From Morella rubra (taxonomy: Eukaryota > Streptophyta > Magnoliopsida > Fagales > Myricaceae), in contig CM025854.1 of NCBI GenBank assembly GCA_003952965.2, positions 20,692,111 through 20,756,110 of the forward strand: DNA of 64,000 bases. The letters are read 5' to 3'. Under the pieces are notes generated by a model, which worked only from the letters and a program-made list of their open reading frames with translations, had not been told where the DNA came from and searched no databases. Below, in pieces: positions 12,901 through 24,038 of the stretch. Every line of letters starts with the position of its first letter. Position 1 is the first letter of the stretch. The position numbers were made by a program, and so were the translations under genes.

Positions 12901-14205
12901 AGAGAGATTCAAGAGATAGCTTTTACTATTTCAACATCGAACATAGTTTGTAGGAGATTCAAATTCCAACATCAAGAGGGTCCTCCAACATGAGTTCTCA
13001 AACAATAATGGATACCTTAAATTTTCGGAAGCTAATATTAACAATGAACTTATTTTCAAATCGCAAAATCCACCTATCCTCCATACATAAGTTGTTTTAC
13101 CAAATAATAATTGCTTACACGTTCCTGAGTCAATAGAGGTCTCGTTTTTAAGAGACTTCTTCAAAACTAATATGTGGATGCTCCCCAAGCTGCATGAAAT
13201 TTCCCTCCCTTTAATCTATATATTTTGCCCGCAAATAACGCATCCAATAATTTTTCGGTTATGAGATAAACATTCACCCAAGCTAATAAAAGTTATATTC
13301 ATATGTTCCATGAGTAGGAGTCTCAATCCGCCTTCTCCTTTTGATCTTGCAATCTGATTCCACGCTAGTAATAATAAATTTTTCTTTTTTGTTCTCATCA
13401 AACGCCCAAAAGAAACTTCGTAATAGCATATTCATAGCATGCCAATCAAATTTATAAAATACAAAAACTGATATTGTGTAACTTGAGAGAGTTGTTGCCG
13501 CATATTTGAGCAAAGTAAGCCACCTAGCTTGAGATAGGAGTTTTGTCCTCCAGCCTTGAAACTTGAAATAAATCCAATCTTTAATCTTCTTAAACCAATT
13601 TCTCTTATTCAAATAATAATTCAAGAGTAATACAAGGTAGCAATCCTTTATAGGAGCTACTCAATATTGTAGGATGGGATTAACTGATTCTTTTTTTATT
13701 TTTATTTGAGCGGGATTAACTGATTATTGAGTTGTCATAGAAGAATTTCAACTGAAAATAGAGATGACTCTACTGCATTGACAAGTTGTTCAAACCATAA
13801 ACAATGCCGATTGAAGCATTCTCTAATTTGTGTTGCTTCCCCCACATTAACATTAGCTCATGCAAATAAAATTATGTCATCTGTGAATTTCAAGTGTAAG
13901 ATTGACAGGCATGTACGAGACAGTTTCACTTCGTGAATTCTTTCACTACGTTCCTTCTATAAAATCAACCTTGAAAAAACTCAGAGCTTGATAAAAAAGA
14001 AATGCTGAAATGGGGTCTTCCTTGGTGTATCTCTCTTCCTATATGAAAAAATCTATAAGAAATCCGATTACCCAAAATATAAAAGGAAGAGGTTGCGATA
14101 CATTGTTCTACTAAAAATCTGCTATTCTCTCCAAGTCCCAACTGTCATATGGCTTTCAGAATAAATTTTCATTCCAATAGATTGTATGCCTTTTCCATTA
14201 AACCA
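12901..14205 (-). pseudogene. Decayed L1-type LINE reverse transcriptase fragment
   Basis: Successive minus-strand frames, broken by stops and frameshifts, match the C-terminal half of a plant LINE reverse transcriptase in order. From 14205 downward come EKAYN/LLE-like and GRPHFS-like pieces, then a degraded active-site neighbourhood near 13900-13740 that reads as a DDIILFA-like remnant, then FQGWRTKLLSQARWLTLLK and RSFFWAFDENKK (13624-13283), and GEGGLRLLLMEHMN (to about 13216). There is no continuous frame and no poly-A or target duplication was found. It lies between SufA and Rab7 and is copied in the right arm (about 31140-32450). Confidence 0.8.
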
Positions 14206-14250
14206 CCCTTCCCTCTCTTTTTGTTTCATAGAATGACAAAAATATTAAAA

Positions 14251-14612
14251 GATTAAATACACTTTTCACCCTCCAGTTATTAGGATTCTGACAATTTGCA
14301 TCATAAACTATCAATTTCGTTACATTTCGCCCCTTAACTACCAACCGTTTACACTTTGCACCCCTTACCATTAATTTCGATAGAAATTACTATTTTGGTT
14401 CAATGAAATGATAATTTTACCCCTCATAATTTTTTATAATTATATTTTGTATAGGGATAAATTTGTCATTTTATTGAAAAAATAACAATTTTTATCTAAA
14501 TTAACGATAGGGAGTGCAAAGTGTAAACGGTTGGTCGTTGAGAGGCGAAATTGATAGTTTAAGGTGCAAAGTGTCAGACCCCAATAGTCTAGGGACGAAA
14601 GTTTATTTTTCC
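14251..14612. mobile_element. Long-TIR Mutator-like MITE, family A
   Basis: About 360 bp folding on itself through roughly 170-bp inverted repeats. Both ends carry the phrases AAACTATCAATTTCG, CCAACCGTTTACAC and TTTGCACYCC in inverted orientation. No coding capacity. A second member is at 18105-18461. Long inverted repeats without genes fit a MULE-derived MITE. A 9-bp target duplication was not cleanly identified. Confidence 0.7.
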
Positions 14613-15276
14613 AAAAATATAAATTACTTAACTGTAGTTGTTTGAGAATTATAAGATAACTGGCAGGGGCTATTTTAGAATTTTATTAGAATTTCCAGAG
14701 GTCATTGTGATGGAAAGGGGAATAACCGGTTATTTGGAAAATTTGAGTTTTAAGGAGAAATTGCATATGAGATGATAATTTGGGAGAAAAAACATGATCT
14801 ACTTTTGTAACTTTTTTGGCAAGTATAAAAGATTTCTGGTCGTCGTACCTGCATAGATCATCTTCAAATGAAATTTAAAGCTCAAAAAATAAATAGAAGA
14901 GGAAAAACAAACAGAAATGGAAAGAGAAGAATAGAAAACACACCCTTCAGCAAAATGTCATCCAAACTGTATTCAAATAACTGGAACTGCCACCTTGCAG
15001 CAGACAAGGATGCTTTCATGTTCCTTTGAGTATTAGAATAATTTCGTAGGTTTTGTGTCACAATAACTTGATTGTTTTGTCTCTTAAAGTAGCAAAATGA
15101 AAACCTTATATCTATACTGATGAATGAATTAATACATGAAAATAAAAATAAAATAAAAAGAATCACGCTGACTTCTACCACCAAAATATTTAGTCCTGAT
15201 CACAAAAGTCATGAAAGAACTATATATCTCCCCCCAGAAGCTTGAAATAGGTATTTCCAATCCTTGGCGACCAACT

Positions 15277-17620
15277 TTAGCACGCACAAAATCTTGTCTG
15301 CTCAATATCTGACAGAGATTCTTGGATGCCCTGGAAGTAACTGCAAAATGAACATGGAATATAGGTTGCTCACGAGAGAAAGGTTTGAAGAAATAAATGG
15401 AAAAAAAGCAAAAGATGTGGAAAACTTAGAAATAAATGAATCTGAGCTTTGTGAACTCCAATGGCGCAGCTAAAGTAAATGATTAGTTTAGTGGATGCAG
15501 AGCTGATATGAGCGTTTCAAGAATGGCTCAAAAGTGGAGACAATTTAGCCTCCAGGATTAATACTTACTTGTCCAGCTCGCATCCTTGTTCATTAGCTAG
15601 TGCAGTTCTTGCAACACTCAGAAATGCTTCATCGACATGGTAGCCCTCTTTTGCTGAGGTCTCAAAGTAAGGTATATTTCCCTTGGAAGCACACCAATCC
15701 TCAGCTCGCTTTTCAGAAACCTGCACCGCTGGTTGCCTTAAAAATCATATGCCAAGAACAAATGCAACAAGTGTTAGAGATGCAGCCATGTCCATACCAC
15801 TCTGTTGCTTCCACCATCGACGTCAATCTTATTTCCAAGCAGTATAAAGGGAAAGTTGTCGGGTGCAGCCGGATCTGCCTGGTGTCAAATGAAGATCAGT
15901 GCATTTCATAATCAGATAAGCAGGTAAGAGATGGATCTTTACACACACAGTGGCTACAACATCTATAGCATATTTTCTACATTCCTTGCAAATCAAGTAG
16001 CAGAGAAAGGCATCAGAAGTTAATCAAGTAATCCTTTGTAGGTTGAAGATAGTGTCTCTAATGATAATCTACGCAGATTTAGAGAAATATGCTCCATACA
16101 AACTTCAAGCTTACAAGTCATTTTTGTGCACAAAGTATGATATTTGGGCAGGTTGTCACAGAATTTCATAGCTTCTAGTTACCATATATATGCAAAACAG
16201 CGAACTTCACAGTTAAGGAGGGCGGCTCTTGATTTTTCACAAAGTTCCTGAGATTCGCCCTAGAGTATTTTCTTTGATCACGACATTTTTAGCAGAGTAC
16301 TACGAAATAAGATCTTCAACAATCATGAACACATAGAAAGACAATGAAGCTAGGTAGAGAGGCATCATCAAACCTGTTTGAGAAACTCGTCACGCCAAGT
16401 GTTCAGCGCTTCAAATGATTTGAGTACATTTACATCATATACTAGAACACAACATTCTGAGCCTCTGTAAAATGCAGACCCTAGACTTTGAAACCTTTCC
16501 TGCCCTGCTGTATCCCAAATCTGCCAAACAATTCAGTCTATCAATTTTGCAGAGAACTTAAAATCATCAGCTAAAATAGAGAAAAAGAATGAAATAGAAT
16601 GCACTTTTCATGAATCGTCTACCTGTAAAGTGACCTGTTTGTCGTCAATCTGTAGTTCTTTTGTGACAAAATCAGCACCAATGGTAGCTTTATATTGTTG
16701 GCTGAACTTCTTATAGACATATCTGATTTAAGTAGTTAATGAATCACAAAGCCCACTTGTGGCTTTCTCAATGCAGTAACCTCAAATGTAATGCATGTGT
16801 GTGCGGCGGATGTGTGACCCCATTGTTGAAACCCAGTTGATAAGTATCTGTAGTTCTTCCCTATTCATTAGGCCTACTATCAACCAAATGAGGTGAGAGC
16901 AAGAATACAAAGAACCCAGTTGAGGTCCACATTCATATTCGGCAAGCTACTAAGAGAGAGTGACAAGTTCTTTTTGTTTTGGGTGCGGACATAATCATCA
17001 ACCTAGCTACTCCAATCAGCTTGCACTTCCAGTCTATTCTATAGGAGGAGATCCTATCTTTCTGCATCAAATCCATTGATGGGTTAGAAAACGTAGACGA
17101 GACTTTCTGGAAGCACAAGTTTTTCTTCGTAGCTAGTTTTAATCGCTATAATGATCAAATCCTCCACCTACCCTTTTGTCACCTCCACATCCGCCGCCGT
17201 CACCCACCACTGACCAACTCCATTCCCGTTGTTGTTGTTGTCGCCAATTATATGTTATGCATCAGTGATGCCCAAGCTCTGCATCAGAGAAAAGAAGAGC
17301 ACGGATATGTTGTTCAAGAATTCGGCCAAAAAGTGAACCATATTGCAAAGGCCATGCATTATTATCTCAAGGATACTGATTCATCAAAGACGTCTTTCCG
17401 ACCCTGAACATCACCAGCAAAGAAATTGATAACTTCAGGAAAAGTGAGTCTTAAAATATATGTACAGGACGTAATTTAAAAAAAAAAAAAAAAAACGGAG
17501 TACTTAAACCACCCGAAAAGATGTGGGGGAAAAGAAACAAAGAAAGAGTTTTAGATCATACCCACTATCACCAAGGACAATGACTTTTAGCAAGATTCTT
17601 TTTCTTGCAGGCGCGTCCAT
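15277..17620 (-). CDS. RABG: Rab7-type small GTPase (RabG), complete 7-exon gene
   Basis: Late-endosome/vacuole trafficking GTPase. Minus-strand exons 17562-17620, 17377-17403, 16623-16722, 16374-16520, 15798-15878, 15569-15720 and 15277-15340 have GT..AG junctions and join to 630 nt, 209 residues. Motifs: P-loop GDSGVGKT (residues 17-24), effector region [24 protein letters not shown] (switch II, from residue 64), NKID (127-130), ETSAK (158-162) and a C-terminal CAC for double geranylgeranylation. The N-terminus MDAPARKR is Rab7-like. Exon 2 is only 27 nt and encodes VGKTSLMNQ; reading through its donor would give a stop two codons later. Arabidopsis has a Rab7 gene beside its FAd ATP synthase gene, as here (recalled). 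The paralogue number within RabG is not certain. Confidence 0.95.
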
Positions 17621-18104
17621 CTGACCTTAAAATTTGCTAGAAAACTTAAGAACAGAGAATTGTTCTGAACTGCTAATTTTCTCGAAGTTCTATTCCAGAA
17701 GATCACAGTCACAATGACGACGAAAGAAAAAGGAATGGTGATTTTCGAGGCTGTTCTTGATCCTTCTCCTCCCTTTCTTTTCTAGGTACTTCTTTTCCTC
17801 TGTTTCAATGATGCCAGGCGAGAGCCATGTGAACTTTTGCGAACCAAAACCAATGTTACCCGCCAGCGAGGCTGGCTTTAAGTTTTTTTTTGCCAAAAAG
17901 AAACACACGTACTCAACTACCATCTCGTTGACTAGTGGCCTGGGAGTCTGGGACTCGTGCAGTACGTGCTTTCCTCATTGTATGCTCTGAATATGATTGG
18001 GACTGCTTGACAGGTTGTACTGTCTTTCTAACTGGATCCCGACTGCATAGTGATTCTTGGACGATTCTTTTTAATTTTTCTGACAAATTTTTTGGATGAA
18101 ATTC
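17621..18104. promoter_or_regulatory. Rab7 upstream region
   Basis: 5' flank of the minus-strand Rab7 gene, up to the MITE at 18105. Open frames on both strands around 17690-17990 have no recognisable family and overlap what should be the 5' UTR/promoter. No convincing TATA box was singled out. Confidence 0.35.
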
Positions 18105-18461
18105 GGTTAAAAATATATTTTTTACCTCACTGCTAACCTTAAACTATCAACTTCTTTACTTTTCATCCATAAATTATTAATCATTTACACTTTGTATCTT
18201 ACTGTTAATTTAGACAAAAATTATTATCTTTTATTAAATAAAAAGACAAATTAATTTATATACAAAATATAATTTTAAAAAAATATGAAAGTAAAATTAT
18301 TATTTCACTGAACTAAAATATTAATTTTAATCTAAATTAACGATAAAAGATATAAAGTATAAACAGTTAGTTGTTAAAGGACGAAATATAACGAAATTGA
18401 TAATTTAAGGTATAAAATATCATAATCCTAATAGTCGGAGAGCGAAAAATATATTTAATCC
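18105..18461. mobile_element. Long-TIR Mutator-like MITE, family A, second copy
   Basis: Same architecture and shared phrases as 14251-14612 (AAACTATCAA, CATTTACACTTTG, TAATTTAGA) but more AT-rich and diverged. Ends read roughly GGTTAAAAATATATTTT and the complement of GGATTAAATATATTTT. Located upstream of Rab7. Confidence 0.65.
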
Positions 18462-19911
18462 AAAAAAATAAAGAAATAGAAAATTTGAATATTTTTTTTA
18501 TATGTATTATTATATAAAAAAAGATGATCAAAGAATAAAATTATTTTATAAATTTTTTATTAAGAGTGGTCAAAATTTTGACACTCGAATATTTTCCTTT
18601 TTCGCGTATATATCTATGTAACTTGTTGGCATGTCCAAGTAAATCTTCCTCATCCATGATCAAACCGATAAATTGAACTAAAAAATCTTACATAGGCTTG
18701 GTCGCAAGCTTCTTTATCTACAAATGACAAGACACATGGCCGAAGACATGGGGGAAATTGTTTTCCCCCTGTTTTGTTTTGTTTTTTTCATGTACTGATA
18801 TCTTCAAGTAAGAATACAGTTTTTCAGATTAAATGTTAAATATTATGAAGGTTTGACTTACCCCTGTGCTTATCGTTTATGCTTGCGTTTTAGTTAGAGG
18901 ACCAAAGAAGTCATGGCTTCCACTTCATCGAACGTCCCAAAAAAAAGAAAACCCAATTGTCCATCGCTGGATTGTCATATATGCACAGGCTAGGAATAGC
19001 TGTGCACTGTAGAGCATGTGTTGGGTGGCAGGCTATGTCTTCCTGTACATCTGAAAGAATTTCAAGACAGCCATAGCCTGTCTTCTATATTATTTTGTTG
19101 GGTGTTTTGGGCCGCTTCCTTGGTGTCGAAAGAAATAGTGGTTTGATACTGTCTGAGGGTTGTCTTTTCTAGGGAAAAACAAAAAAAGAGTTGTGTTTTT
19201 GTGAACACTAGAATCCAAAAAAAAGCCTTTAGAGTCAGATGTAGGCCTAGGATGATATCATGATGAGTCAGATGGGCCAGGATGATAGTGACGGGTTTTA
19301 AAATTTGTTTTCTCGAGCTTAAGAGGACGGATTTGGAGATTGATTGAAAAGGATTTTAAACAAGTATGGGCTGAGTGGCTGACATTTCAAACACGTAGTA
19401 GTAGGAGTGGCTACAGGAAATGGAATTGACATAGTCTATTTTTTATTTTTATCGGAATTAGAATTTTTGAAATTGAAAATAGAAAATTCTAGTTTTATTA
19501 TATAAATTTTTATGGCTAGATTTTTTTGGGCCCCAATAAATCGAAAAATACTTTTTAGTCATTTTGGATCAGAATTTTGCACAAATTATTTTGTTATACA
19601 TCATAAATTAACAATAAATAAAATATAAAATAAATATTTACCAAAAATCTAAAATAAAAATTCATTTAAAATAAAATTACAACATTCTAAAATTATGGAC
19701 ATTAAAAAAAGTTTAGAATCCTATTTTAAAATTACAATGTTTTAAACGGACATTAAAGAAGGCATTCCCACCTCCAAGCTCTCAAAGAGTAGAAATTGAG
19801 AACTTGAGAAATAAGGACTTTGGCTGGACGCGGGATCCGTTTAGTGTGAGCAGCAAACTAGCCGCGCAAAATGCTTCTTCACATCGCGGATCTAATTTTT
19901 TAATATTTCTA
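18462..19911. other. Non-coding stretch between MITE and CACTA end
   Basis: AT-rich intergenic DNA without a recognisable gene or element boundary. Confidence 0.5.
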
Positions 19912-20228
19912 GTAGTGGTAGTACTAATATCCTATTTCGACCAAAAAAATATTGGTTGCCATTGTTTAACTTTTAGCAACCAATCATCTGGTTGCTAATA
20001 TCTTATTTCGACCAAAAAAATATTGATTGTCATTGTTTAACTTTTAGCAACCAATCATCTGATTGCTAATATCCTATTTCGACCAAAAATTAGCTACTGT
20101 CTTTAATTTGCTACTAAAGGTCTCAATAGCAGCAGTTTGAAAATTTGGTTGCTAAAAGTCAACTATTGGCAACCACATTTAGCTTGTGGCCAAAAATTTG
20201 GTTACTATAGCTACTTTTTCTTGTAGTG
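19912..20228 (-). mobile_element. CACTA-type transposon end with subterminal repeats (left arm)
   Basis: The plus strand ends TTTTTCTTGTAGTG at 20228, the complement of the canonical CACTACAAGAAAAA terminus. Inside it is a 71-bp tandem repeat (starts near 19924, 19995, 20066) built on GCTAATATC..TATTTCGACC and GCAACCAATCATCTG, typical of CACTA subterminal motifs. A second CACTACTAGAAAT-like terminus, in complement, lies at about 19906-19918. No transposase is visible, so this is a short non-autonomous element or a remnant. Confidence 0.7.
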
Positions 20229-21320
20229 ACCCTATCAAAAATAAAATAAATACTCACCCAAAATATAAAGTAAAATTACAAGGTTTTGATCCATATTTTA
20301 TTAAAATAATAAAAAAGGGTTTCGATTCTGAAAAATGTAAAAAATCCATTCCGATTCTGGTTTTGGTATGTGCCAGAATCGGAACCTAGAATTTCGATTT
20401 TTGCTAGAATTTTTGCCCACCCTTATTCGATAGAATTTGTGATCAATTTTCAGAAAAAATCAAAGACACCACGACTCGACCTGATTAAAGAAGTCAACTA
20501 TTCAAGTAGTTTTGCTATTTTACCCCACCCTTTTTTTTTCCTCTCTTGTTTGTAATTCTTATAAGTTGTTAGTATTACAATAAATCCGTGTGATGTAAAA
20601 TAGTTTAAATGTTAATTTTGTGGGTTCCGAGAGATGCTTTTCTATGGTATTTGGAATGATTTGCAAACAACACCTAATTTTGGAATGGCCAAATAAGATT
20701 TTGTAGGGGAATGGAAAGTATGGAAAAAAATATATTTTTTGCCCACGAACTATTATTATTGTATATTTTGCACCCTCTTACTAGATCTTGACCACCCAAG
20801 CCAACTCCATGGGCAAGTACAAAGCTACAGGGGCCATGGGCCCCCCAAATTTTTTTTTTTTTTTTTTATATAAGGTAAAATTTGAAATTTTTGCAATTTT
20901 TTTTAATATAAGGGTAAAATTGACAGTAATCTTTGTAATGGCCCCCAAAAATTTTTTGGAAAAATAAATATGAGAGGAAGAAAGAGTATGAGAGAAGGAA
21001 TAGCTACTTTATAAGTGGGCTCTCCAATTTTTAAAGAAAAAATATTAAGAGTGAGGAAACACTAGGAAAGCAACAAATATTATCAAATATTTTTCGGCTT
21101 TAACAATAAGACATAAAAAGAATAATCAATTAATTTTAGAGAAATTGATAATTTAGTCATTAGGTTTATAGCATGCTGACGATTTAGTCACTAGGTTTCA
21201 TTTTGTTACTATATGGTCACTGAGAATATATAGTTGTGACGATCTGGTCTTTCCGTCAAACCATCGTTCAATTTTTAAAGAAATAAAAAGCCACGTCATC
21301 TTCTTAACACATAAGCAGCC
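20229..21320. other. Repeat-rich intergenic DNA
   Basis: No gene. Near 20830-20960 is a block with GGGGCCATGGGCCCCCC and poly-T, then GGCCCCCAAAAATTTTTT. From about 21133 a sequence resembling a Mutator-like terminal repeat begins (AATTTAGTCAYTAGGTTT repeated), running into 21300. Confidence 0.45.
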
Positions 21321-21782
21321 ATGTCACCTGAAATAATCAAAACTCACTATTTCACTGCTGTATTCGTTTTTGCCCAAAGAACAAAACGGCAAAACGTATG
21401 CTCTCCTCTATGCTTTTACGCTGAAACGCACAGATTCATTGACCCTAGCCTTCATTATCGATCCTATTCACCATCTTCCCCATTCTCCTTCATTCATCTT
21501 TTTCCGCACCTTTCGCAAATCCTAGACAGAGAGGAGAAGTGGTCTTCATTCGACAAGAGCAGCGTTCTTGTTTCAACAATGGCTGAGGGGAGGTTAGTAT
21601 TTGCAAATACTGATGAGATTTGCTCCTTTCCATCTATTGACATTGAGTTTTTATTTTTCTGCATTTTTCTTCATTTGCAAATACTGAAGTTTCGTCTCTG
21701 CATTTTTCTTTTTTTGGGTTGCTCTTCCATTTGCTATCAGTTGTGTTGGAGAGATTGTCCGTATATGAATCAGGATAGTTAA
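21321..21782 (+). other. Open frame with leader-like start; possible captured 5' exon
   Basis: A 153-codon open frame without family resemblance. More telling is the end of the leader: ACAATGGCTGAGGGGAG followed by GTTAGT reads as a first exon MAEGR with a splice donor near 21593, preceded by a pyrimidine-rich leader. It follows a Mutator-like terminal-repeat sequence, so it may be a gene piece carried by a MULE. The element's other end is not visible because the inverted duplication turns around soon after. Mirrored at 23577-24038. Low confidence. Confidence 0.25.
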
Positions 21783-21892
21783 TAGCATTTTGGTCTCTCA
21801 CAACTTTGAATAGTTTGGTGATGTTAACATGGGTGGTTTGTTGAACTTTTAGCAAATGATTTGGATGCAGATACAGTTTTTGTTTATACAAA

Positions 21893-22589
21893 GGGAAATT
21901 TACAAATACCACACTAGGTTTTAACGACTTTTTAAAAAACTCACTAAGTTTTAAAAAATTTCAAAACGCTCACTAGGTTTATCATTTTGGTATAAAAACT
22001 CACTGAACCCAACGCCGTTAGACCGGTTTAACGGAAAATTCATCCCGTCCAATCATACTGTGACACGTGTCCTTAAATAAATAAAAAATTAAAAACTAAA
22101 TCTAAAATTAATAAAAAAACATAATTAATTTTAAAAAAAAAAAATTTGAAAGGATCGGGTCCCCGATCCTTTCACGTTGGAGGGGGAATCCCCCCTCCAC
22201 CTCTGGCCGCTGGGGGAGGAGGATCTCCCCCCTCCACCTTTGGCCGCCCAGAACTGGGCAGCCAGGGGAGGGCCTCCACCGGCCAAGGTGGAGGGGGATT
22301 CCCCCTCCACCGTGAAAGGATCGGGGACCTGATCCTTTCAAATTTTTTTTTTTAAAATTAATTATGTTTTTTATTAATTTTAGATTTTTTAAATTTTTTA
22401 TTTATTTAAGGACACGTGTCACAGTATGATTGGACGGGATGAATTTTCCGTTAAACCGGTCTAACGGCGTTGGGTTCAGTGAGTTTTTATACCAAAATGA
22501 TAAACCTAGTGAGCGTTTTGAAATTTTTTAAAACTCAGTGAGTTTTTTAAAAAATCGTTAAAACCTAGTGTGGTATTTGTAAATTTCCC
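21893..22589. mobile_element. Mutator-like MITE with perfect 9-bp target duplication (family B)
   Basis: A 697-bp element flanked by direct repeats TTATACAAA at 21884-21892 and 22590-22598. Both ends begin GGGAAATTTACAAATACCAC, and the inverted repeats run over 200 bp (shared CAACGCCGTTAGACC, CCAATCATACTGTGAC). The core (about 22150-22335) is unusually GC-rich and itself palindromic: GGATCGGG..CCCGATCC pairs and GGTGGAGGGGG/CCCCCTCCACC blocks. No coding capacity. It sits exactly at the turn of the 40-kb inverted duplication. Confidence 0.92.
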
Positions 22590-22757
22590 TTATACAAAAA
22601 CTGGGCATATGGCATAAAGATCTGACATTATGAGTAGATTTGGCTATATAAGCTTTTAATTCTATTTTCTGTTTTCCTTCTTCCCTTTCTTTTGGAAGTT
22701 CTGTAAACTATTAGTTGATCATAAAGATCTGACATGTACCATTGAGTTTTGTATTAA
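22590..22757. other. Unduplicated 168-bp loop of the 40-kb inverted duplication
   Basis: The sequence between the mirrored MITEs is not palindromic. It holds a direct repeat CATAAAGATCTGACAT (near 22613 and 22721), and each end keeps a version of the MITE target duplication (TTATACAAA on the left, TTTGTATTAA on the right). Confidence 0.85.
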
Positions 22758-23466
22758 GGGAAATTTACAAATACCACACTAGGTTTTAACGATTTTTTAA
22801 AAAACTCACTGAGTTTTAAAAAATTTCAAAACGCTCACATAGGTTTATCATTTTGTTATTAAAAAAACTCACTAGAACCCAACGCCGTTAGACCGTTTAA
22901 CGGAAAATTCATCCCGTCCAATCATACTGTGACACGTGTCCTTAAATAAATAAAAAATTTAAAACTAAATCTAAAATTAAAAAAAACATAATTAATTTTT
23001 AAAAAAAAAATTTGAAACGGATCAGGTCCCCGATCCTTTCACGGTGGAGGCCCCCTCCACCAATGCCTCCTCCGTTGGCCGCCGGGGGAGTCTGGCCGCC
23101 CAGAACTGGGCGGCCAAAGGTGGAGGGGGGAGATCCTCCTCCCCCAGCGGCCAGAGGTGGAGGGGGGATTCCCCCTCCAACGTGAAAGGATCGGGGACCC
23201 GATCCTTTCAAATTTTTTTTTTTAAAATTAATTATGTTTTTTTATTAATTTTAATTTAGTTTTTAATTTTTTATTTATTTAAGGACACGTGTCACAGTAT
23301 GATTGGACGGGATGATTTTCCGTTAAACCGGTCTAACGGCGTTGTTCACCGGTCAGTGAGTTTTTTATACAAAATGAATAAACCTAGTGAGCGTTTTGAA
23401 ATTTTTTAAACTTAGTGAGTTTTTTAAAAATGCGTTAAAACCTAGTGTGGTATTTGTAAATTTCCC
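22758..23466. mobile_element. Mutator-like MITE (family B), right-arm copy
   Basis: Mirror of 21893-22589. Its outer flank is TTTGTATAA, the complement of the left target duplication. The half nearest the loop differs from the left copy by several indels, and the middle of the GC-rich core differs in arrangement. Confidence 0.85.
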
Positions 23467-23576
23467 TTTGTATAAACAAAAACTGTATCTGCATCCAAAT
23501 CATTTGCTAAAAGTTCAACAAACCACCCATGTTAACATCACCAAACTATTCAAAGTTGTGAGAGACCAAAATGCTA

Positions 23577-24038
23577 TTAACTATCCTGATTCATATACGG
23601 ACAATCTCTCCAACACAACTGATAGCAAATGGAAGAGCAACCCAAAAAAAGAAAAATGCAGAGACGAAACTTCAGTATTTGCAAATGAAGAAAAATGCAG
23701 AAAAATAAAAACTCAATGTCAATAGATGGAAAGGAGCAAATCTCATCAGTATTTGCAAATACTAACCTCCCCTCAGCCATTGTTGAAACAAGAACGCTGC
23801 TCTTGTCGAATGAAGACCACTTCTCCTCTCTGTCTAGGATTTGCGAAAGGTGCGGAAAAAGATGAATGAAGGAGAATGGGGAAGATGGTGAATAGGATCG
23901 ATAATGAAGGCTAGGGTCAATGAATCTGTGCGTTTCAGCGTAAAAGCATAGAGGAGAGCATACGTTTTGCCGTTTTGTTCTTTGGGCAAAAACGAATACA
24001 GCAGTGAAATAGTGAGTTTTGATTATTTCAGGTGACAT
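23577..24038 (-). other. Right-arm copy of the leader-like open frame
   Basis: Identical mirrored copy of the 153-codon frame at 21321-21782; same doubts apply. Confidence 0.2.

Larger units (their letters stand above)
2691..22589 (+). repeat. Left arm of 40-kb inverted duplication
   Basis: Position x in this arm matches the reverse complement of about 45,350-45,400 minus x, all the way from 2691 to the end of the Mutator-like MITE at 22589. Every landmark recurs in mirror image: seven Rab7 exons, three SufA exons, five ATP synthase exons, a LINE with its target duplication, MITEs, a GA microsatellite and CACTA ends. The outer limit 2691 is set only by the gap at 42708 that ends the other arm, so the true repeat may be longer. 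Confidence 0.97.

Noticed and set aside
17690-17990. 77-codon frames on both strands upstream of Rab7
   Set aside because: They overlap each other in the Rab7 leader/promoter and match nothing known to me.
14251-18461. Repeated AAACTATCAATTTCG-type phrases considered as a CRISPR or regulatory array
   Set aside because: They are the terminal inverted repeats of MULE-derived MITEs. There is no regular spacer pattern and the genome is a plant.
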